Assembly (NCBI GenBank): GCA_007258455.2
Contig: VDFB02270651.1
Location: 705,089,360-705,153,359, forward strand
Length of the DNA stretch: 64,000 nt
Direction: 5' to 3'
From: Sequoia sempervirens
Taxonomy: Eukaryota; Streptophyta; Pinopsida; Cupressales; Cupressaceae
Shown here: in pieces, positions 1-9,640 of the stretch
How the letters are laid out: each line of letters opens with the position of its first letter
How positions within the stretch are numbered: the first letter of the stretch is position 1
Notes under the pieces: model-generated
What the model was told of the DNA's origin: nothing
Databases searched by the model: none
What the model saw: the letters and a program-made list of their open reading frames with translations, nothing else
Translations under genes and position numbers: made by a program

Positions 1-1
1 A

Positions 2-690
2 AAATTTGGTGAGAAATTTTTTGTTTGTGAGTGCCCTTAGAGTTTACAGTGGAACACTTGCAAACATGTCATTAAGGTTTCTGAACTAATTAAAAGATCA
101 TTTGATGTTGAAGGGCTGGTCCACGGTAAGAAAATTTCAATTTGAAGTGTGTTACTTTATGGGAGACAATTGTGTTTTGCATTATCTACCACCTAATACA
201 AGTTTCTTGTGTGTTGTCATTTAGACAATGGAGGTGAAGCTATTGATAGAGGGACATATTTGAATGAGACATTGTCACTAGGGGACGTCCAAGAAAATAG
301 TCCTAATGTTCTTACCCCTCCACAATCTCCTTCTATCAGCCATGAACATGATGAACATTTGTAAAAAATGCGTATTTGGAATGACAAAAATGAAATCTTC
401 AAGAAAGTGATGTGTACACTACCCTAGTGTCTAGAACAGGTACAGTCATATGCGCATTGTGTCAAGAGGTTTCTACAAGATTTAAAACAATCCAATGCAT
501 TGTCATTTGAATTCATTAGGATCTTGATGTAGTTGCAAGTAGCATTGTTTTCATACATCCATGGTTTAGTGCAAGTAAGGATCATCCTCAACATGCAACC
601 CATCGTAGGGAGTGTGTTGCACAATAGTTAGATCACCAAACTCCAGTGCGTGACTCCTTTCCCTTGTCCATAGACAATAGCTTTAATATG
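2..690 (+). pseudogene. SWIM zinc-finger protein, 3' end, decayed
   Basis: Frame 2 reads a SWIM-type zinc finger: VCEC, then CKH (codons at 59-67) followed by VIKVSELIK, giving the CxC...CxH arrangement. SWIM fingers occur in plant FAR1/MULE-type transposases and in stand-alone SWIM proteins and bind nucleic acid or protein partners. A TAG at 38-40 breaks the finger. A good intron is visible: donor GTAAG at 126 and acceptor TTTAG ending at 224. Joining the two sides keeps the frame (VHDNGGEAIDRG). The exon runs to TAA at 362-364, but protein-like sequence continues in the same frame to about 690 with further TAG stops (LPxCLEQVQSY, then FIRILM and LFSYIHGLVQ). The 5' part lies outside the window. 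I infer a decayed copy of a host or MULE-derived gene; which of the two cannot be told from the tail. Confidence 0.7.
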
Positions 691-1060
691 AATTTCAATA
701 TGCAATTGCGAGATGTTAGGCACACCTTCTATGGATGGGCCAGAGGATACGATATCTAATACGAGTGACTATGAGAAAACCCATTTCAATTTCTATATTG
801 TAATAGGAATGGTATTACAGATTTCTTTTTCCATTAATTGAATTCTACCACCTCATAAAATTTCTTTTTTTTTGGTCTTTTTTTTCTCTTTAGCATTCGA
901 GTGTGCCGAAAGGAGTCCTCATCGATGAATTTCTTTCACGAGTGTAAACCCAATGGAAGGTATGGTTCCAATTTAACAACTATACATAGCTAAGTTCAAT
1001 TTTTGGTATGACATTATGCAATAGCATGCTTGCATATAAAATTTTAGCTACAATGACAAG
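691..1060. other. No gene seen; AT-rich sequence
   Basis: AT-rich sequence with poly-T runs and no open frame or motif I recognise. It may be an intron or the 3' flank of the SWIM pseudogene. Confidence 0.4.
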
Positions 1061-1150
1061 CTAATGATGAACAACATGTGTTCTCTCTAGTGCTTCTTGA
1101 AGAGTTACTAAGGAGTGTAGAAGCATACATCAACAAACCTCCGTTTATAG
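1061..1150 (+). pseudogene. Exon-like fragment, unknown protein
   Basis: A short open stretch reads NDEQHVFSLVLLEELL and then RSVEAYINKPPFIG. It is bounded by an AG at 1059-1060 and a strong donor GTAAG at 1151. It lies downstream of the SWIM pseudogene on the same strand and could be another of its exons. I do not recognise the protein. The only support is the splice-like boundaries and a plausible amino-acid composition. Confidence 0.3.
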
Positions 1151-1695
1151 GTAAGAATTTCATCTTTTCAAAAATTTGTTCATGCAATTTGTCTACAATT
1201 TTCACATCAGACTTTAGTCGCTTCATTTCAAGTGTTTTCATAGCATATTCCTTTATCATTTTAGGCATTCTATTACATATTTCTCCACTTTTGCATTTCC
1301 ATTTTTCCATTGCACATAATACACATGCACCTTCTTTAATACTATTATGTAGGTTTACAACTGCTTTTTGGTTAGCATTGAGAGTGTCTTTCTAATTAGA
1401 GAATGTAGTTGTAGCTTCTAAATAAGTCATTCACACAAGTTGTCTACAATTTTCACATCAGTATTTCATATCTCCACCCAACTGATTCTATTTTTCTGCA
1501 CTAACATCTATCTCACATCAGACAATTTTCACTCAACACACTATCTATCTCACTCACTCTTCTCTACTTCTTTTCCAATTTTTTTATAGCTTTTTTTTTC
1601 ATTTTAGGAATTTTAGTACTTGTTGCTCTAGTTGTGCATTTAAATTTTCCCATTGCACATACCACACATGCTCCTTCCTCAAGTTCTGAAGAACA
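1151..1695. other. No gene seen
   Basis: AT-rich, pyrimidine-rich stretch. 'Cattttagg' and 'ttttccattgcacata' recur around 1256-1316 and 1600-1660, suggesting an old duplication. Nothing else is visible. Confidence 0.35.
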
Positions 1696-2037
1696 GGTAG
1701 AATCTCTTAAGTGAATACACATACACTGTACATGCACTACATCTATTTTTTGAGAAAAAATTGTGTTTCAATTTCTCTATATGATTAACAAAAAAATGCA
1801 CAACATATTGGCAAGGTGGAAAACATAGTGGGTTATGTGTTATTTGATTCTACTAGGTGAAAGGTCAACCTCTCAAGATTAGGTAGAGTCTCTAAATTAA
1901 ATACATGTAGTATGAACATGTACCACATCTATTTTTTTGATCAAAAATTGCATTTCAATTTCTTTGTATGATTAACAAAAAAAATGCACAACATATTGGT
2001 AGGGTGGAGAACATAGTGGGTTTTATGTTATTTAATT
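1696..2037 (+). repeat. Two-copy direct repeat, period about 186 bp
   Basis: The block starting GGTAGAATCTCT at 1696 recurs at 1882 as GGTAGAGTCTCT. Both copies share the run 'gattaacaaaaaaatgcaca' followed by 'acatattgg' and 'aacatagtgggtt'. The copies differ by point changes and small indels, so the duplication is not recent. Confidence 0.75.
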
Positions 2038-2126
2038 TTTCTTTGTTCTAATTCCTCTTTGTATAGTCAATATGTGAAAGCTAATAATTTCTTTGGTGCA
2101 AGTATACAAGATGTAATGTAATGCAG

Positions 2127-2845
2127 ATACATGGGTCCCTAGTTGGTTGACCAACTACCACCCATATCTTCCATGTAATTTCCTCACTCAGGTAGAGGAA
2201 TTGAGTCTTTTGTACAGGTTGAGGGAAAATATGTTAAGGATAATTGATAGAAATGGGCCCAAGTGCAGTGATGTCAAATTTCATAACTATTCTCATTACT
2301 TTAACTATGTCTATGGTGTATGGGAAAAAATGAGCTTAGACGTTAAATATCATAATCTACAAATAGAGATTGTAAATTTCTATGTTTGGCCAATTCATTT
2401 TTACCAAGAGATTTGAAACCTTTTCCTAGCTAGATGTGCATTTGAAAGGCGTCCATTAAACCAACAATAATAATCTAGAAGCACAATCTTTCCAACAAGC
2501 TAAGCATGAAATTCATGAGATTCCTTAAGGGGGAATTTTGAATTAGTTATCACAAGGGTCTTGTCAAGGAATGGTTGATTGTTGTCTTCAAATTCAACTA
2601 CACTGTCAAGTTCAAGGTGCACTATGTGATACCATCATTCAAGTTGTTACATGCAAATTATGAGACACCTACATTATATACAATGAAGTCTAACTTGACA
2701 ATTGGAGTTCATAGAATTCTTCCTGATAGTGACAATGCAAAAATGTTACCTATTCATAAATGGTTGACCTAGTTGACAATGTTTACAAATGATTTAGTTA
2801 TTATAGCCAATATTTGCGAAATTTTTAGTCACAAATGTTTGCAAA
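2127..2845 (+). pseudogene. Unrecognised coding-like remnant
   Basis: After an acceptor-like TGCAG (ends 2126) a frame reads TWVPSWLTNYHPYLPCNFLT and stays open for about 95 codons to TGA at 2414-2416. It includes EELSLLYRLRENMLRIIDRN, rich in Leu, Arg and Glu like a helix, and YSHYFNYVYGVWEKMSLDVK. Coding-like residues continue past the stop (NLFLARCAFERRPLNQQ). A second open stretch at 2575-2772 in another frame reads VHYVIPSFKLLHANYETPTL. I do not recognise the family. It may belong to the same broken gene as the SWIM tail upstream, since strand and exon-like boundaries agree, but this is inference. Confidence 0.4.
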
Positions 2846-3714
2846 GTTTTCAGACTTGTATATATGACTATATCCAATTTCAATAGCATTTTGATGTCAT
2901 TAGTGATTGTTTCACACTCATTGCCATGTTATATATTTACAATGTTGTTTGGAACTTTGATGGACAATAAATACATAACACACTATGGTTACCATAAGGA
3001 ATGTGATTTTTAGTTTTTTGTAATGATTAATTATCTACTTACATATGACTTTTTAGTTTTCTTGTAGATGGATAAATAACTCCACTTATTTGTTTCAAAT
3101 GATATTTTTTTTGTTTTCTTATGTCCAAGTTATATTCCTTTATTATTAAGATATCTTTTTCTTTTTGGTATGGTATGACTTTATAACCCGATGAAATAGG
3201 CACCGCTCTTGGAATAAAATGATCCACCATGCATGCGAGAAGAGAACATATTTAACCCACAAATTATGAGTAGAAAATTCATTTGAATGTATGTCAAGAA
3301 CTAATATTATATCCAAGGAGAATTTGCAGTAATAATTAATACTTCTTATGGTATAGTTGTGTTTTATATACACACATTTTATACTTTTGCAAAAACACAA
3401 GAAGCTTGACATTATATTAACAAGTAAAGGCATTGCAATGTCACCAAATTTCATACAACAAAGCACAATTAATATACTTAATCACTATAAAAAGGCTCAA
3501 TATGCTTTGGATATTATTAAGTACTTTCCATTCAAAATTTAAGTGCATATAATGATACAAGTTAAAAAAGAAGTGCAAAAATAAGGATAACGTGTTTTAT
3601 ACTTTATATAAAATATTCAACACTTTAGAAAGATAATGAAGGAGAATCCCAAAGTGTAAGATAAAAATCGAATTAACCAAAAATAGTTTTTATTTGTTTA
3701 AGGTCTAATTTGTA
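2846..3714. other. No gene seen
   Basis: AT-rich with several short unsupported open frames on both strands. None has a recognisable motif or splice boundary. Confidence 0.4.
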
Positions 3715-5408
3715 AGTTTTTCATTACATTCATAGTATTGCATCACTACATACTATAATAGAAGGAAATAATTAACAGGGGACAGTGTGTTTTCCAACAC
3801 TACAAATAATGTGAGCATTTTATTTTTTCAATCAGATGAAGAAAGGGAAATGTCATTTTTACTATACCAAAGAGTTGTTCTATAATTTGAAGGTGGACTT
3901 CATTACATTTTTAGTGCATATGAAACAAAAAAATTTCATAAGGAAATAACTGACAAGGGATAGTGTGTTTTCAACACTACAAATAATGTGAAAATATTTT
4001 TTGTTCCAATTAGATGAAAAAATGGAAATGGTATTTTTAATATACCAAAGAGTTATTCTAAAATTTGAAGGTGGACTTCATTACATTCTTGGTGCATATG
4101 AAACAAAAAAAATTCATAAGGAAATAACTAGCAGGGGACAATGTGTTTTCCAACACTATAAATAATGTGCTCACATTTTATTTGTTCCAATTAGATGAAA
4201 AAATGGAAATGGAATTTTTACTATACCAAAGAGTTATTCTAAAATTTGAAGGTGGAATTCATTAAATTCTTGGTGCATACGAAACAAAAACTTTTCATAA
4301 GGAAATAAGTGACAAGGGACAGTGTATTTTCTAACACTACAAATAATGTGCTCACATTTTATTTGTTCCAATTAGATGAAGAAAGGGAAATGCCATTTTT
4401 ACTCTACCAAAGAGTTGTTCTATAATTTGAAGGTGGAATTCATTACATTTTTGGTGCATCCGAAATAAAAACTTTTCATAAGGAAATAACTGATAGGGGA
4501 CATTGCTTTTCCCAACACTGCAAATAATGCGAGCATTTTTTTTGTTCCAATCAAATGAAAAAAGGGAAATGGAATTTTTATTGTACGAAAGATTTTTTAT
4601 AAAATTTTAAGGTGGAATTCATTACATTCTTGGTGCGTACGAAAAAAAAAAAATCATAAGGAAATAACAGATAAGGGACAGTGTGTTTTCCAACAATGCA
4701 AATAATGTGAGCATTTTTTTTGTTCTAATCAAATGAAGAAAGGGATATGTCATTTTTGTTGTACCAAAGAGTTGTTCTATAATTTGAAGGTGGACTTAAT
4801 TACATTCTTAGTGCATATGAAACAAAAAAATTTCATAAGGAAATAACTGACAAGGGACAATGTGTTTTCCAACACTGCAAATAATGTGAGCATTTTTTTG
4901 TTCCAATCAAATGAAGAAAGGGAAATTCCATTTTTACCATACCAAAGAATTTTTCTAAAATTTAAAGGTGTACTTCATTATATTATTGGTGTGTATGAAA
5001 AAAAAACTTTTCATAAATAACTAATAGGGGACAATGTGTTTTTCAAGACTACAAATAATGTGAGAATTTTATTTGTTCCAATTAGATGGAAAAAGGGAAA
5101 TGACATTTTTATTGTACCAAATAGTTTTTCTAAAATTTGAAGGTGGAATTCATTACATTCTTGGCACATATGAAACAAAAACTTTTCATAAGGAATAAGT
5201 GAAAGGGGACAATGTGTTTTCCAACATTGCAAATAATGTTAGCATTTTTTTTGTTCCAATCAGATGAAGAAAGGAAAATTCCATGTTTATTGTACCAAAG
5301 AGTTGTTCTATAATTTGAAAGTGGACTTCATTACATTCTTGGTCATAATGAAACAAAAAAAATCATAAGGAAATAACCGATAGGGGATAGTGTGTTTTCC
5401 AACACTAC
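3715..5408 (+). repeat. Tandem satellite, about 178-bp unit, 9-10 copies
   Basis: The anchor 'aaggaaataa' recurs at about 3762, 3940, 4118, 4299, 4480, 4658, 4837, 5013 (degenerate), 5190 and 5367, giving steps of 176-181 bp. Each unit holds 'gggacagtgtgttttccaac', 'caaataatgtgagca', 'ttgttccaat', 'taccaaagagttgttct', 'tttgaaggtgga' and 'ttcattacattcttggtgca'. The array starts with a partial unit near 3715 and stops abruptly at 'caacactacaa' (5408). Units differ by scattered substitutions and 1-5 bp indels. The unit is close to nucleosome-repeat length, as in many plant satellites. Small open frames on either strand here are repeat shadows. Confidence 0.9.
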
Positions 5409-5799
5409 AAAAAGTTGCCGACATAGATACATACATATACATACACAACATTTATTTCTATAATCTATTGAATACCATGTATGCAATTATTTTATTCAAT
5501 ACCATTGACTATTATATTCAAAATTGTTTATAAGACTTCAGGTGGCATTGCTTACCATTATTTCACATTGTTTATAATGTAATTAGATAGGGCAATGAAA
5601 ATTTTGATATGAAATGTATAACAACATAGTGTTCAAAAATATGAAAATAATATATGTCTACACCATAATTGTTCAATAATTAAATGATGAAACCCATAAT
5701 ACACAATGAGTATTTTCAGCCTATCACATCATCTCCTACACTCCCTACTCTTTGTAACTAAGGAAATTCCTTCATAAAATTTAGCACGTTTCTTTGGGT
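5409..5799. other. No gene seen
   Basis: Very AT-rich flank of the satellite. No repeat unit, open frame or motif is recognised. Confidence 0.4.
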
Positions 5800-6333
5800 T
5801 CATGTGTATTTTGGGAGGGGTGATTCCATTTCCACAAACCCTCGCAGATGATGAATGTGAAACAATAGATTTTTGGAGAGGCTATGCTTTGTCCTTTTCA
5901 CTTTAAACACCTTCATCCTATAAGAAACACTTTGAACAATTAACATATGAATGGAAAAAAATATAAGGTAGTATGATATATATAGCAAGAAATTGTTTAT
6001 ATCTACCACTGGAAGAGAAGGCTTCAATTCAGAGAGCTTCCATATCACGAAGTTGTCCATGTAGTCTTTGACAATATTTGTGCTAGGACTTGGATAAAGA
6101 AGTTTGCAGTCACCAACAATGGCCTTAACAATGTTGACTCTCACACAACCTTCTAGGAGTGAAATGTTGTGGCAAGTAGAATCTCTACTAACATCACTTA
6201 CAATTCCTTTGCCAAAAAATTTATGTCGCCACCAAAGGTCAATATGATCATTGACCTTAAAAGTGATTCCCTCACTATCTATCCTCTCCTCATCAATAGG
6301 ATTTGGATGTAATGGAAATTTCATTAATGTCAA
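5800..6333 (-). pseudogene. DUF8039-like transposon-associated domain
   Basis: A 177-codon open frame from ATG (6331-6333). Residues about 25-100 read FKVNDHIDLWW, GKGIVSDVSR, HNISLLEGCVRVNIVKAIVG and FVIWKLSELKP. This pattern (a hydrophobic strand, a 'G-x-V' turn, 'V-x-V...V', ending in a Trp-containing strand) resembles the C-terminal domain called DUF8039 that I associate with plant CACTA/En-Spm-type proteins. The resemblance is from memory and moderate. The tail after residue 105 is hydrophobic and probably intron or out-of-frame readthrough. It lies downstream, on the same strand, of the repeated exons at 6.4-7.6 kb and probably formed one gene with them. A second, better example of the domain lies at 56832-57170. 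Confidence 0.45.
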
Positions 6334-6427
6334 TCATAATTCAAGACATATTAAAGGATTCATAAAGAAATTGGAATAGAAGCATGTAAGTGTGTTATGT
6401 ATGTTACTGATATAGATGGCACACCAT

Positions 6428-6589
6428 TGCTCTCCCCATCCCCATGTCCATATTTATTTCCATCTCTCCCTTATATTCCAATGCTCTCCCCATCCCCATG
6501 TCCATCTTTATTACCCTATCCCACTTGCAAGCCAGTGCTCTCCCCATCCCCGTGTCCATCTCTATTATCATCTCCCAATTCCATTGCAA
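6428..6589 (-). repeat. 54-bp minisatellite, 3 copies, in-frame coding
   Basis: 'tgctctccccatcccc' starts at 6428, 6482 and 6536, an exact 54-bp step. On the minus strand each unit gives 18 residues of the type MDMGMGRALxxKxxxxIx (minus frame 6589-6404). Because the period is a multiple of three and the minus frame is open, I read it as an in-frame amino-acid repeat of the minus-strand transposon-associated gene. The Ser/Pro-rich plus frame is its shadow. Confidence 0.7.
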
Positions 6590-6689
6590 CTACATCACCA
6601 ATAAGGTCAAGGCCCATATTTTGGTAGATCGCACATGTCAAATAAAACTCTTATCCTACAAAACATGGTAGAGGTGTGAGATGACAAAG

Positions 6690-7616
6690 AAGAAAAGAAA
6701 AATTTACCAATTAGACAATAAACTACTCAGGGCCAGCACTTCATTGTTAATCCTTGCCCTGTAATAGTAGGAATTGAAACATAACATAAAATTCATATGC
6801 ATGCAACCAATTCATTGAAATAATCAAAACAAACATTAAATAGAAGAGTTTGAAATCACCAGTTTTTCTAGTTTCTTCATGTAAAGGAACCTTGAAACTT
6901 TTGACCATGTACACTTCTTCTTCTTCTTCTCAATGTTAGACAGTGGGTTGGGAGGAACAACATCATCTTGTGCTTTCATGCGCACTTCTTTATCTTCCAA
7001 ATCAATAGTACCCTACTTGAGGCCAGCACTTCATTGTTCATCCTTTCCTTGTAATAGCAGGAATTGAAATGTCACATAAAATTCACATGCATGCAACCAA
7101 TCCATTGAAATAATCAAAACAAACATTAAACAAAAGATTTTGAAATCATTGTTTCTTCTAGTTTCTTCATGTGAGGGTTTGTTGAAACTTTTGACCATGT
7201 ACACTCCTTCTCAATGTTAGATGGTGGGTTGGGAGGAACATCATCATCTTGTACTTTCATGGGCACAACTTCATATTCCAAATGCATAATACCTTGCTCG
7301 AGGCCAACACATCCTTTTCCATCCTTGCCCTGTAATAGAAAGAATTGAAATGTCACATCAAATTCAGACGAATACAACCAATTCATTGAAATAATCAAAA
7401 CAAACATTAAACAAAATATTTTGAAATCATGTGCAGTTTGTTCTTTTTTGTTCATGTGAGGGCACCTTGAAACTTTTTTATCGTGTACACTCCTTCTCAA
7501 TGTTAGATAGAGGGATGGGAGGAACAACATCATCTTATGTTTTCATGGGCACAACTTCATCTCCCAAATGAACAATACTCTGATCAGGGCCAACAACTGC
7601 TTGTTGACCATCACCC
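6690..7616 (-). pseudogene. Repeated exon-intron units of a transposon-associated gene
   Basis: About 286-bp units start (plus strand) at 'ggccagcact' 6731, 7021, 7302 and a fourth partial copy at 7588. On the minus strand each unit carries an acceptor-like CTATTACAG followed by an exon reading GKDGKGCVGLEQG, then EVVPMKVQDDDVPPNPPSNI, then EKECTWSKVSTNPHMKKLEE. It is followed by a donor-like GTGATTTC (seen after the 6.9-kb exon) and an AT-rich intron containing 'taatgtttgttttgattatt'. So whole exon-plus-intron blocks were duplicated in tandem. The protein is acidic and Pro-rich and I do not recognise it. Context (the DUF8039-like domain downstream on the same strand) suggests an accessory protein of a CACTA-like transposon. 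The fourth unit breaks at 7616, where other repeat sequence begins. Confidence 0.5.
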
Positions 7617-7983
7617 TATCATGTCATGTAAGTGTAGTAATGGAAAATTATCCCTTTTTCTTACTTAATTTGGGAATAATTGTCATTGAATTAACCTAAT
7701 TTTTCCTGGGTTTAATGTTGTAATGTGTTGTACACATTCACATTGATCTTGGGCCCCCTTTTAATAAAATGTACCTAATTTGTACCTTATTTAAGGTGTT
7801 GTAAAGTGTTGTAACACACTTTCACACTTATCTAGGGTCCTCTTAATTAATTGTGGTTAATTCAGCTTAATTGACCCATTTAATTCAAATTCAAGACCTC
7901 TTTTCAAGAATCTATCCCGATACCCAATAATGATATTGTACGACATTTAATTTGGAAAATTTGGTGTCCTAAAAAATGTTGTT

Positions 7984-8266
7984 AGGACTCATTCACCTTT
8001 ACTGGAAAATGAGCCCTCTCCAAATAGGACACCCCTTTCTATGTATTTTTGAGGTGGGTTTTTTATGTTATTTCACCTCCCCGAAGCTTGGTCATGGAAA
8101 TTGTGCTAGAACCCATTCGCCTTTAGTGGAAAATGAGTCCTCTAAACTTAAGACACCCATTTTTTGGCATATTTGAGGTGGGTTTTTGATGTTATTTCAT
8201 CCCCTTGAGGCATGGTCCTAGAAAGTTGTGCTAGGACCCATTCACCTTTAGTGGCGAATGGGTCCT
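7984..8266 (+). repeat. 124-bp tandem repeat with hairpin, 3 hairpin copies
   Basis: Hairpins with consensus GGACCCATTCRCC-TTTAGT-GGYGAATGGGTCC lie at 7984-8017, 8108-8141 and 8233-8266, in steps of 124 and 125 bp. The third is almost perfectly self-complementary over 13 bp. Between them, 'gacaccc', 'tttgaggtgggttttt' and 'gatgttatttca' also repeat, so this is a true tandem array and not isolated palindromes. Confidence 0.75.
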
Positions 8267-8382
8267 CCCTTAATAGGACCCTTCTTTTTGAATTTAATTA
8301 TGGAAGGATCCTTATGATTTTAATACCCATATCTGAGGTCAGATCAAATCATTTGAATTTTGGGGTTAATCTCTATTTTTAG

Positions 8383-8390
8383 TATAAATA
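8383..8390 (+). promoter_or_regulatory. TATA box of LTR-like region
   Basis: TATAAATA in 'tagtataaataaggggtt', followed by a leader-type sequence with no ATG-initiated coding frame. This is typical of LTR promoters. Function is inferred from the motif only. Confidence 0.4.
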
Positions 8391-8949
8391 AGGGGTTAAT
8401 TCACCTTGTTTCTCCTAGAAACTTCAAGTATTCATGCATTATAGCAAGTTTGAGTTCACAAGAGCATTACAAGAGCATTTCAAAGGTATTTCAAGGAAAA
8501 TTAGTGAAGTTTATTGAATTAATTCAAGATCATTTCATCGTGACAAAGGCATAGTGCATTCCTACATGTTGTTGTGCTAAGATAGTGGATGTAGCATTGA
8601 AGATCTACATTACAAGCATTGTTATACATCTTATTCAAGATCAAGATCTACATTCTTCATGGCCATTTCATGTTAGATTTCATATTTATAATCCAATACA
8701 ACATCCAAGGTATCATCATTTTATATTTCATGTTTCATGCTTCAATTTCATTATTTCATCAATTGGTTTAATTACCTAAAGGGGGTTGACCAAGGAAAAC
8801 CCCTATTCACTAAAAATCAACAATTTTTTCTTCCCATGGATGTGTGATTGTAGGTTTCAAGTTCAAGAGTAAGATTTGGAGAAAAAATTTCAAAGTTGAA
8901 GAGTTGCAAAATTGTCATTCATAGTGCAAGAACACAGAAATAAGGCTAT

Positions 8950-9203
8950 AGAATCTATTTCAGACTTTCGGGAGCTAAAAACATTAGAATTGAGAGTGTG
9001 GACATTGGAGAATAGAACCCAGAAGTCAATTTTCTGAAACCTTAAAAGGACCCATTCGCCACTAAAGGTGAATGAATCCTCAGTACAACTTGAAGCAGTG
9101 AAAACCTAGGATTTGGGAGTGCAGACTAAGAGGAATAAAACCCAAAAGTCAGTTTACAAAACCCTAACAGGGACCCATTCACGACTAAAGGTGAATGAGT
9201 CCT
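8950..9203 (+). repeat. 123-bp tandem repeat with reversed hairpin, 2 copies
   Basis: Hairpins at 9047-9080 and 9170-9203 (step 123) carry the same stem as the 8-kb array but with loop strand CCACTAAAGG, the reverse complement of CCTTTAGTGG in the upstream array. Each is preceded by a shared block ('gagtgtggac'/'gagtgcagac', 'aagtcaattttctgaaacc'/'aagtcagtttacaaaaccc'). Confidence 0.7.
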
Positions 9204-9640
9204 CTGTGGCCTAAAAATAACATGTTTTCTACAAGGTACACATCATTTCAAGATCTCAAAACTTCCCTTTTTATTGTTATAACAGTTAGGGTTGACCAAT
9301 GATTGTTATTTGCATCATATCATACACAATTGAATATTTTATAGGATGATTTAGTGGTTCATCATCTTGATGAACTCATTTTGATGCAAACCCTAATTTT
9401 TCTATTAAACAATAAGTTAACATTATGTGAACCTTGTATGCATCAAAACAAAAAAAAAATGAACCTACCAAAATTCAAATTTAACAGTTCATTTCCACAT
9501 TTTTTCTCCTATAATAGCAATATTATTTTCCTTCTTTCCTCCTTCTCCTCACTATTGTAGAATTCCATTTTCTCCTTCCCCTTATCCTTTCCTTCCTTAG
9601 GAAGTAGAAATTTTTTTTTTACCATAATTTCTATAGACCC

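Larger units (their letters stand above)
7617..9635 (+). mobile_element. LTR/leader-like repeat, unclassified
   Basis: The sequence breaks the repeat-unit gene at 7616 and is itself cut by element E at 9640. It holds an LTR-style TATA box (TATAAATA, 8383-8390) followed by a non-coding leader, and two small tandem arrays of hairpins (see separate entries). No gag/pol reading frame and no second LTR copy are visible, so this may be a solo LTR or a 5' fragment of an LTR element in plus orientation. Several 60-70-codon open frames (for example 8360-8554, 8585-8779) have no recognisable content. Confidence 0.4.

Noticed and set aside
3039..3542. Overlapping minus and plus open frames of 61-106 codons
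   Set aside because: AT-rich composition, no motif, mutually overlapping on both strands.
3715..5408. CRISPR-like array
   Set aside because: Plant DNA with contiguous units of about 178 bp and no unique spacers; it is a satellite.
6397..6627. Plus-strand Ser/Pro-rich frame
   Set aside because: The same 54-bp repeat reads better on the minus strand, where splice-like exons and the DUF8039-like domain share its direction.
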